Shown here one piece after another: positions 57,408 through 64,000 of a stretch of 64,000 nt of DNA (the first letter of the stretch is position 1; every line of letters starts with the position of its first letter). The stretch is from an uncultured Pseudodesulfovibrio sp. GTDB taxonomy: Bacteria > Desulfobacterota > Desulfovibrionia > Desulfovibrionales > Desulfovibrionaceae. A program made the position numbers and the translations under genes. The stretch lies in the NCBI RefSeq assembly GCF_963675635.1, contig NZ_OY776488.1, positions 2,438,001-2,502,000 on the forward strand, written 5' to 3'. Under the pieces are notes generated by a model. It made no database searches, had not been told where the DNA came from, and was given only the letters and a program-made list of their open reading frames with translations.

Positions 57408-59135
57408 CTACTTCACGGGGATGAAAAAGCAGAACCGACTGCCTTTCCCGAGTTCGCTTTCAACCCATATTTCACCTTTGTGGTGGGTAATGATTTCCCG
57501 CGAGATAGGCAGTCCAAGGCCGGTTCCTGAGGGTTTACCGCTCTTTTTTGTTTGCAGTTGGCTGAACTTGCTGAAAACAAGCTCAAGCTGATCTTCAGGA
57601 ATACCAATGCCGGTATCCGAGACACAAAACAGAAGGCCGTCGTCCTGTCGTGTCACTGCGCAGGTAACGGTTCCTTCCTGAGTGAATTTCACGGCATTGG
57701 ACACGAGATTGATCATAACCTGAAGCAATCGGTCCGGATCACCCTCAAATACGGGAAGGTCGTCCTCCACTTCAACCACCAGCTCAACAGAATCCTCCTG
57801 AAAAAGCGTCTGTGTCGCTGCTCGCGTCCGATCAATCAATTCAGCCGGGACTATCTTTTCGTGACGCCATTCAACCCGCCCCGACTCCAGCTTTGACAAA
57901 TCAAGGTGGTCGCTGATGAGTTCCGTCAGCCGACCACTTTCAGACATGATGATACCGAGATTTTCCTCAATACGCATTACCGGCTTCATCAACCTCTCGT
58001 CGTCTTCAGCCAGTGGCTCGAAATTTTTCCTGACCGCCTTGTCGATAAGCTTTGCAAACCCCTGGACTGAAGTCATGGGAGTCCGCAGTTCGTGAGAAAC
58101 CATATCAAGGAATTCCGACATGAGCCGGCTCGTTGTTTCCGCCATTTCCTTGGCTTCGAGCATGGCCTGTTCGGCCTCTTTGCGCGAAGTTATATCCATT
58201 ATGTTTTCGATGACCTGGATCAGCTTACCCTTTTGATCGAACACGGGGTAAGCGTGGATCTCTACATATGTCACGGAGCCATCCGAATTGACGTGGTCGT
58301 GCTGCGCGACCGCAGGTTTTCCCGTCTTCTTGACGGCATGCAAAGGGCATATGTCGTTTCCACACACCACATCACTGTCATGCAGAAGTTTGTGGCAGCA
58401 GAGTCCCTCGAACAATCGCCCGTCAGCGGTAGCCGCATTGGCGAGCTTGACCGAATAATCCTCAATATCAACAACGACCAGGCCGTGGTTGATGGAGTTA
58501 ATGACAGAATCAAGGAACTCACTCTTGGCACGACTTTCCTGTTCCGCCTGCATGCGGTCGGCCACTTCGCGTTCAAGTGAAAGATTGCTTGCTCCCAGTT
58601 CGGCAGTCCGCTCTTCAACCCGCAACTCCAGTTCATCATGTGCCTGCTTCAATGCTTCTTCAGATCTCTTGCGATCTGTGATGTCCAGCATGACACCGAG
58701 CAGACCAGCCACCTCACCGTCAATATTTTTAAACAGCGATTTTATGAAATACACCTCATGCACGACTCCATCAACAGACTTCACCTGCGTCTCGTATCGT
58801 TGACTTCCACCAGCAGCAAAAAGGGCGTTATCCGCTTTCTCATACACTTCGGCCAGCTCTCTCGGAGCAAGGTCATAGACAGTCTTGCCCACGACTCCGT
58901 CCATCTCAATTCCGAGCATGGAGCAGAAGGCGCTGTTGCCTCCTAGATATTTCCCTTTGGTATCCTTGTAAAAGATCGGACTCGGGATACTGTCGATCAA
59001 CGTTTGCAGAAAGAGATTTTTCTCCCTGCGCCACTTGTCTTCCTCACGCTTCTTGATGAAATTCGCGACTAAAAACGTCACGACAATAGCGAAGCCAAGC
59101 AACAAGAGATCAACTAACACACTGTGATCCGGCAC
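57408..59135 (-). CDS. PAS-PAS sensor histidine kinase
   Basis: A 575-residue membrane kinase; GTG at 59135 has GGAG 7 bases upstream and is preferred to a TTG at 59198. One N-terminal membrane helix (LVDLLLLGFAIVVTFLVANF) is followed by a first PAS, a coiled coil, and a second PAS with CCHKLL, VCGNDICPLH (Cys cluster, maybe redox or metal). The HisKA motif is SHELRTPMTSVQGF, and HATPase has N-box LVSNAVKFT and DTGIGI plus GTGLGL. No response regulator lies beside it. Confidence 0.85.
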   Translation of the reverse strand: MPDHSVLVDLLLLGFAIVVTFLVANFIKKREEDKWRREKNLFLQTLIDSIPSPIFYKDTKGKYLGGNSAFCSMLGIEMDGVVGKTVYDLAPRELAEVYEKADNALFAAGGSQRYETQVKSVDGVVHEVYFIKSLFKNIDGEVAGLLGVMLDITDRKRSEEALKQAHDELELRVEERTAELGASNLSLEREVADRMQAEQESRAKSEFLDSVINSINHGLVVVDIEDYSVKLANAATADGRLFEGLCCHKLLHDSDVVCGNDICPLHAVKKTGKPAVAQHDHVNSDGSVTYVEIHAYPVFDQKGKLIQVIENIMDITSRKEAEQAMLEAKEMAETTSRLMSEFLDMVSHELRTPMTSVQGFAKLIDKAVRKNFEPLAEDDERLMKPVMRIEENLGIIMSESGRLTELISDHLDLSKLESGRVEWRHEKIVPAELIDRTRAATQTLFQEDSVELVVEVEDDLPVFEGDPDRLLQVMINLVSNAVKFTQEGTVTCAVTRQDDGLLFCVSDTGIGIPEDQLELVFSKFSQLQTKKSGKPSGTGLGLPISREIITHHKGEIWVESELGKGSRFCFFIPVK

Positions 59136-59288
59136 AATATAACTCCAACGTTTCTCTGATTGAACAATAGTATTGCAAACAAATAGCTTGATGTTCAATT
59201 ATTAAAAAGCATAACGCCGGGCATGCGTTAATACACACCTGGCGTTATGCAATACTATCCAGCTAAAATATAAAAGAAACGGCCCGAC

Positions 59289-60065
59289 TCAACCTCCAAG
59301 ATGACCGAGTATCTTTTCAACAGAGCAATCCAGACGGCTTATTTCAGGCAGATTCAGAACCGATGACTCTGTCATCTGGCGATCCACCAATCCGTCCATT
59401 ACAGGTATCGAAAGCGACCACTCTGGCAAACCATCCAGCTCGGGATGCCTCCCTCCGGCATGTCGATTGACGACAAGTGCCTGGTTGGTCAACCCCAGAT
59501 CAGAAGCCATGCGTCCGACTTCGGCCCCCGTCTGCAAACTGCGCATGGATGGCTCGGACACAATCACCAGCCCATCGACATGGGCCACGGTTCCCCTTCC
59601 CAAGTGCTCGACGCCGGCCTCAAGATCCACGAGAACCCATTCATCCCGCTCCATGACAATATGCGCCAGCAGTGCCTTCAACAGTGCGTTGGCATCACAC
59701 GCGCACCCTCCCCCTGCATTCGTAACCGCACCCATGACAATAAGCCGTTTACGCCCCGGAACGACACCACCCAGCGGCTCGCCACCCAGCGGCACATCCA
59801 CGGCCAACTCTTCCGGCAAGTCGCCCACGTCAGGGTTCAGATTCAGAAACCCCCCGGCATGAATACGTTCCCGCACCAAGTCTTCTCGCTGAATAAGCGG
59901 CTGGGGAAGTTGGTCCAGAGCCAGACCAGAAGCCTGCCCCAGTGACAGCGCGGTATCCGCATCCACCAACCAGACATTCTTCCCGTTCCGGGCCAACCAG
60001 TCCGCAGTCCATGCTGCCAAAGAGGTCTTTCCAACCCCGCCCTTTCCGGCAAAAGCTATCTTCAT
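59289..60065 (-). CDS. cooC: CooC-like nickel insertion ATPase
   Basis: A 258-residue MinD-type ATPase with deviant Walker A AGKGGVGKTSLA, the VWLVDADTALSLG switch and the GGGCACDANALLK segment whose CxC is the CooC dimer nickel site. It would help insert nickel into the CODH C-cluster. It is encoded downstream of cooS in the same direction. Confidence 0.85.
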   Translation of the reverse strand: MKIAFAGKGGVGKTSLAAWTADWLARNGKNVWLVDADTALSLGQASGLALDQLPQPLIQREDLVRERIHAGGFLNLNPDVGDLPEELAVDVPLGGEPLGGVVPGRKRLIVMGAVTNAGGGCACDANALLKALLAHIVMERDEWVLVDLEAGVEHLGRGTVAHVDGLVIVSEPSMRSLQTGAEVGRMASDLGLTNQALVVNRHAGGRHPELDGLPEWSLSIPVMDGLVDRQMTESSVLNLPEISRLDCSVEKILGHLGG

Positions 60066-60292
60066 GAATGTGCCTCCGACGGCTTAAGAACCTTTTGTCG
60101 CGCTTCGCAAGTTTTCACGCAAAACGCAGCGTGTTCTTTACCCTACGAAATCTTGAAGCTCATACGACTCACACCCGACTCCTTCACTCAACCACGCTCT
60201 CACCAAACATGCGACAAGACGCGTTGGAAATGGAGTCCAGAGGGGGAAATCCTTCTCGAAAGGTTCCCCCCCCTTGGACAACAGAGGCATTC

Positions 60293-62170
60293 TTATTCAC
60301 TCAATCCAAGACCTTTACGCTTGGCTTTGATGCGTTCATCGAACATTTCGGCGGTCTTAACCGCATCAGGTTCAATGAAGAAGGTGGCGCCGACAAGGTC
60401 TTCAAGCCCGGACACAGCCAGATTGGTGACGGTTTCGGAGCCGAGGATATTCGGAGGATGACCGAGATGGGTATAGATACCCGAAGCCACAGCATACAGG
60501 CCAATGGCAGCGGCTTTCTCCGAGTACCATTCAGGCGATGATGCCCCGACGGGCAGGTCGGAGATATCCACGCCCAGCGTATTTGCCAAGGCCGCACACA
60601 GTTGCATGATGCGTGAATTGTCCACGCAGGAGCCATAGTGAAGAACCGGCGGAATACCGAGTGCTCCACATATTTTCTTCAGGCCCGGCCCGGCCATTTC
60701 AATAGCCTCGGGAAGCAGCAGGCCGGCCTTGCCTGCCGCCGTGGTCACACAGCCTGTAACAATAACAAGGATATCTTTCTTGATGAGCTCCTTGGCCAGG
60801 CCGACATTGAGTGAATCGTGCTTGATCTTGGGATTGTTACATCCAACAATCCCGACTGCACCCCGGATGTCACCGGCAACAATAGCGTCGATCAACGGCT
60901 GCAAGGAACCGCCAAGGGCTTCAATGACAGCTTCATTAGAAAACCCGGTCATGATGTTGACAGGCTCTCCGGGGATTTCCACACGCCCCGGATCGCGCTG
61001 GGCGAACGCCTCAACAGCGATGGACACTATTTCGCGGGCCTGCTTCATAGCCGTACGCGGCTGGAAATCAAAGTGGATTGCGCCTGTGAAGCGCGCCTTG
61101 TTGGCGGTGTCGATGAACTTGGTGTGATAGCAACCGGATATCTGCACCAAACTCGGCATGATGCACTGATAATCCACCACAACGGCCTCAACGGCTCCGG
61201 TGATAATCGCCAGTTCGGTCATAAGATGGTTGCCCGCCATGGGAATACCCTGACGCATGAGCAGTTCATTTCCTGTGCAGCACAGACCTGCCACATTGAT
61301 GCCTGTTGCGCCCAACTCCTTGGCTCGCGCCACGAGTTCGGGCTCACGTGCGGCAGCCAGAATCATCTCGGACACGACAGGGTTATGCCCATGCACAAGC
61401 AGGTTGACCTTGTCCTCCTTGATAACGGCAAGGTTGGCTGTGGACACCTTGGGTGTGGGCGTACCGAAAAGGACATCGGAAAGCTCGGTACCGATCATCG
61501 AACCGCCCCAGCCATCGGCCAACGCAGTACGAGCCGCATGGATAAGGGTGTTGGGCGCGTCGTTGTCACATCCCATGTGGGTGCGGTGCATCATCTCGGC
61601 AATCTCACGATCGACACCACGCGGCGTCATGCCGAGCTTGGCCCATTTTTCCTTACGGACCTCCGGGACACGGGACAGCAGGGAGATCGATTTCTTGCGG
61701 GAGCCGAAATCGGCGAAGAAGCACTCCATGAGATCTTTGGCAACAGCCATAAGCTCTCGTCCTTCTGTTTCAATACCGACTTCTCCAGCCAGTCTGCGCA
61801 GCTTGGGTTCATCGGTGATCTTGTAATCGGGAGCTTCGCCCTCGACAACAGCTTCCAGCACTTCAATGAGGTCTCGACCATGGTCCGAGTGTCCGGCAGC
61901 GCCGCCGGTCACGAACCGACCGAAGTTGCGGGCAACGATCACATCAGCATCTGCGCCGCATACCCCACGGGGATGTTTTTCACTGACACGGCACGGTCCC
62001 ATGGTACAGTTGCGACAGGTGGTCCCCAGTTCACAAAATTTGCAATGCGGTGTCTGCTGATCCAGACGATCATGGACAGTTTCAACGCCTTCTCTTTTGG
62101 CCTTTTTCAGCATTGCCTTTGCGTCGTCCCAAATTGTCAGTTCATCAATGGATCTCGGTTCTTTTGCCAT
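60293..62170 (-). CDS. cooS: Anaerobic carbon monoxide dehydrogenase catalytic subunit
   Basis: A 625-residue Ni-Fe enzyme oxidising CO to CO2. The N-terminal cluster-binding motif CKFCELGTTCRNCTMGPCR (D- and B-cluster Cys) is followed by AGHSDHGRDLIEVL and the C-cluster part (GLCCTGNELLMRQGI, SGCYHTKFIDTA, VGCNNPKIKHDS, VTGCVTTAAGKAG, LHYGSCVDNSRIMQL). No CooF ferredoxin gene is adjacent. It is preceded by a CooA-type operator. Confidence 0.9.
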   Translation of the reverse strand: MAKEPRSIDELTIWDDAKAMLKKAKREGVETVHDRLDQQTPHCKFCELGTTCRNCTMGPCRVSEKHPRGVCGADADVIVARNFGRFVTGGAAGHSDHGRDLIEVLEAVVEGEAPDYKITDEPKLRRLAGEVGIETEGRELMAVAKDLMECFFADFGSRKKSISLLSRVPEVRKEKWAKLGMTPRGVDREIAEMMHRTHMGCDNDAPNTLIHAARTALADGWGGSMIGTELSDVLFGTPTPKVSTANLAVIKEDKVNLLVHGHNPVVSEMILAAAREPELVARAKELGATGINVAGLCCTGNELLMRQGIPMAGNHLMTELAIITGAVEAVVVDYQCIMPSLVQISGCYHTKFIDTANKARFTGAIHFDFQPRTAMKQAREIVSIAVEAFAQRDPGRVEIPGEPVNIMTGFSNEAVIEALGGSLQPLIDAIVAGDIRGAVGIVGCNNPKIKHDSLNVGLAKELIKKDILVIVTGCVTTAAGKAGLLLPEAIEMAGPGLKKICGALGIPPVLHYGSCVDNSRIMQLCAALANTLGVDISDLPVGASSPEWYSEKAAAIGLYAVASGIYTHLGHPPNILGSETVTNLAVSGLEDLVGATFFIEPDAVKTAEMFDERIKAKRKGLGLSE

Positions 62171-62274
62171 ACTTATCTCCTTCCCTGGTTTCCCGAACGC
62201 CAGTCACGCCCGGAGGATTCAACAAAGAAAACCCTATTCTGCTTGGGAGAATACACAGCTCCATTCATTGTGTA

Positions 62275-62290
62275 TGTCAGATAGCTGACA
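62275..62290. promoter_or_regulatory. CooA/CRP-type operator upstream of cooS
   Basis: TGTCA-GATAGC-TGACA, a perfect 5-bp inverted repeat with 6-bp spacer, about 105 bp before the cooS start. It fits the known CooA consensus TGTCA-N6-CGACA and sits in the cooA-cooS gap. Confidence 0.7.
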
Positions 62291-62366
62291 AATGAGATGG
62301 AAAATGAAAAAAAATAACCCGATTTTATCACCTCCAGACTGCTTTAAAACGGTTATCCATACACGG

Positions 62367-63017
62367 TTACTCGCCCATGGCGTGCTCCAACGCATCCACA
62401 TCCGGAATGAAATATTCTCCACGCCCCCGCTTCTCCATGAGCCCGGCACGCTCCATGTCGTTCAACAGCGTGGAAACTGTCTGTCGCGAGGCTCCCATGA
62501 GCTGGGCAAGCTGTTCTATAGTCAGATCAAGCTTGAGCAAAAGGCCGCCGTCTTCCGGGACCCCGGCATCTCTGGCTTCACGGAGAAGATAGTCCATGAG
62601 ACGATTATAGATATCCTTGAAGGCCAGACCGCCTATGATTGAAAAGGAATTTTGCAGAATGTGCCCAAGCACCCGGACCATGGTCCGTGTAAAAAGCGGT
62701 ACCTCGGTCATCCAACGCTTTACGGACTGGACATCGGTCACAAGCAGTGTGGTCTCTTCAAAGGCCTGGACGAAGCACCCTGCATGAGTGGAATACAGGT
62801 CGCCAGGTCCAAGGATGGCCAAGGTGAACTCCTTGTCTTCATAGGCAAGATAGACACGCACTCGCCCCGTGGCGATGATGAACACCCTGTTCTCCACCTC
62901 GTCAGGTTGAAAAATGACATTCCCCTTGAGAAAAGAATGTTCATTGAATACGGCACGCAGTTCCGCCAATTCAGGTCGTACCAGTTCATCAAGCAGATTC
63001 ACGCCGGAAAACTTCAT
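62367..63017 (-). CDS. cooA: CooA-type CO-sensing CRP/FNR regulator
   Basis: A 216-residue regulator; start at 63017 follows GGGGAGG. The sensor domain has VFIIATGRVRVYLAYEDKEF and LGPGDLYSTHAGCFVQAFEE, where His78 aligns with the CO-exposed His77 of Rhodospirillum CooA. The Cys75 heme ligand of that protein is here Ser76. HTH is LTIEQLAQLMGASRQTVSTL. It would activate cooS with CO. Confidence 0.8.
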   Translation of the reverse strand: MKFSGVNLLDELVRPELAELRAVFNEHSFLKGNVIFQPDEVENRVFIIATGRVRVYLAYEDKEFTLAILGPGDLYSTHAGCFVQAFEETTLLVTDVQSVKRWMTEVPLFTRTMVRVLGHILQNSFSIIGGLAFKDIYNRLMDYLLREARDAGVPEDGGLLLKLDLTIEQLAQLMGASRQTVSTLLNDMERAGLMEKRGRGEYFIPDVDALEHAMGE

Positions 63018-63136
63018 ACTCCTCCCCTCTTTGCACAAACCATAACATGCAAAACCACCAGCTACCAATCGCTCTCAACCTGTTTCAAAACAGGCTTTTT
63101 GTTGCCATCCGCGCCAAAGTGTCCAATAGTGAAAAG

Positions 63137-63916
63137 GTGAAGAGAAACGCATTTATACTCACCGTCATATCCGTTTTCATGGTTCTGACCGTGCCGTCTT
63201 CGTCCCATGCCGCCGGGTATCCCGAATGGCAGGCTCCCAGAGCCTGCATCTTCGGCATGCCGTACATCGGCAATGCTGTGAGAAAAGGAAATTCAGGACT
63301 CATCACCGACATACTCGTTCGGGTCTATGAGCCTGAGGGCTATGAACTCATACACCGGGAACTGCCCTACAACCGTGCCGTCAAAGAACTTCTCGTCGGA
63401 ACCATTCACTGCACTCTGGACATAGAAGACACCCGTAAAGACGTTTTACAGAGCCGACAGGCCATCATTCTTTACGACCTTGCGGTGGCGTATTTTCACA
63501 AAAACACATTCAAGAACATTCAGTCCCTGACTGGAAAAAAAGTGGCCTATCTCCATGGATATAATCTGGAAAGTCTTTTTCCGGTCAAGTTCATACCGAG
63601 ACAGACATATGACCTAAGCTCCTCCATCCAGATGCTCGACAGGGGACACATAGATTTCGTGATCGACGACGAAACCCTGCTCAAGGAAGCCATGTTCGAA
63701 GCAAAGATTCCCTCCACGGAATTCGACATCACGTATCTCAGGAGCATGAAAGCCCACCCCATATTCACCCTCACGGATGAAGGGCGTAAACTTCGCGACA
63801 TCTATGATCGACGAATAATGGAAATGACTGCCACCGGAGAACTCCAGGAGCTCATGCGGAGACACGGTATCCCCGAAGAGAGCATACAGAAACTTCTCAA
63901 CGCCAACACCCGGTAA
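63137..63916 (+). CDS. Family 3 periplasmic solute-binding protein
   Basis: A 259-residue protein. The GTG at 63137 gives a neat signal peptide (MKRNAFILTVISVFMVLTVP, cleavage after SHA); an ATG at 63047 is also open. The mature part has GLITDILVRVYEPEGYELIH and LVGTIHCTLDIEDTRKDVLQ as in amino-acid-type binding proteins. Divergent from cooA. Ligand unknown. Confidence 0.65.
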   Translation: MKRNAFILTVISVFMVLTVPSSSHAAGYPEWQAPRACIFGMPYIGNAVRKGNSGLITDILVRVYEPEGYELIHRELPYNRAVKELLVGTIHCTLDIEDTRKDVLQSRQAIILYDLAVAYFHKNTFKNIQSLTGKKVAYLHGYNLESLFPVKFIPRQTYDLSSSIQMLDRGHIDFVIDDETLLKEAMFEAKIPSTEFDITYLRSMKAHPIFTLTDEGRKLRDIYDRRIMEMTATGELQELMRRHGIPEESIQKLLNANTR

Positions 63917-63921
63917 CGACT

Positions 63922-64000
63922 ATGAATGAGTATAGGTACGCCGCCAGATTATACGACCCCATAGTTGGTCCTGCCCTGCACCCGATCCACGCCGCAACAG
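63922..64000 (+). CDS. N-terminus of a class I methyltransferase
   Basis: A frame starting at ATG 63922, open to the window end. The first residues MNEYRYAARLYDPIVGPALH are the usual N-terminus of SAM methyltransferases of the UbiE-like type. It starts 5 bases after the solute-binding gene. Confidence 0.5.
   Translation, partial: MNEYRYAARLYDPIVGPALHPIHAAT

Noticed and set aside
60066..60292. A gene between cooC and cooS
   Set aside because: Open plus-strand frames there lack ribosome sites and overlap cooS in antisense.

Overview
The window looks like the chromosome of a sulfate-reducing deltaproteobacterium of the Desulfovibrio/Pseudodesulfovibrio type. This is inferred from a CooA-CooS-CooC carbon monoxide dehydrogenase locus, an EFR1-type flavodoxin/ferredoxin, a PAS histidine kinase with a Cys-rich PAS domain, and a cobalamin-riboswitch-controlled anaerobic ribonucleotide reductase. 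No rRNA or other species marker is present, so the genus is an inference.

Positions 1 to about 36.1 kb are a lambda-like siphovirus prophage whose left end lies outside the window. A control region (CII-like protein, ATP-dependent DNA ligase and a small HTH protein on the minus strand, facing a repressor on the plus strand) is followed by plus-strand lysogenic cargo up to 8.2 kb. The cargo includes a SNase-like nuclease and a HigB-HigA-SecB toxin-antitoxin-chaperone operon, then DUF2188, Cas2-fold and GrlR-like small genes. From 35.1 kb leftward to 8.3 kb the minus strand reads helicase, primase, terminase subunits, an Ogr-like zinc finger, an inserted KAP NTPase, gpW, portal, a fused protease/capsid protein, head decoration, a lysis-like cluster, head-tail joining, tail tube, a gpG/gpGT pair with a visible -1 slippery site, tape measure, gpM, gpL, gpK, gpJ, tail fibre and fibre chaperone. 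A truncated capsid gene from a different phage lies at the right edge (35.5-36.1 kb).

36.5-38.6 kb is ordinary chromosome (a conserved hypothetical, a pyrimidine-dimer glycosylase, a lipoprotein, YjbQ), ending in tRNA-Arg(UCU). An 11.35-kb AT-richer integrative element (38,714-50,067) sits in that tRNA and is bounded by perfect 47-bp repeats. It carries a tyrosine integrase and a three-gene minus-strand operon: a pentapeptide-repeat membrane protein, a very acidic small protein, and a 1507-aa protein with a Cap4/DUF4297-like nuclease end and a STAND-type NTPase. I read this operon as a candidate anti-phage system. The element also has a hairpin-packed non-coding stretch of about 450 nt directly before a second tyrosine recombinase, an AlpA/NYN pair, and an unknown zinc-binding protein.

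From 50.2 kb on the chromosome is metabolic: a DUF3750 lipoprotein, EFR1 protein and TetR regulator (divergent, sharing a palindrome), a SulP anion transporter, a B12 riboswitch plus NrdD, a sensor kinase, CooC, CooS, a CooA-type regulator with a TGTCA-N6-TGACA operator before cooS, a periplasmic solute-binding protein, and the start of a methyltransferase.
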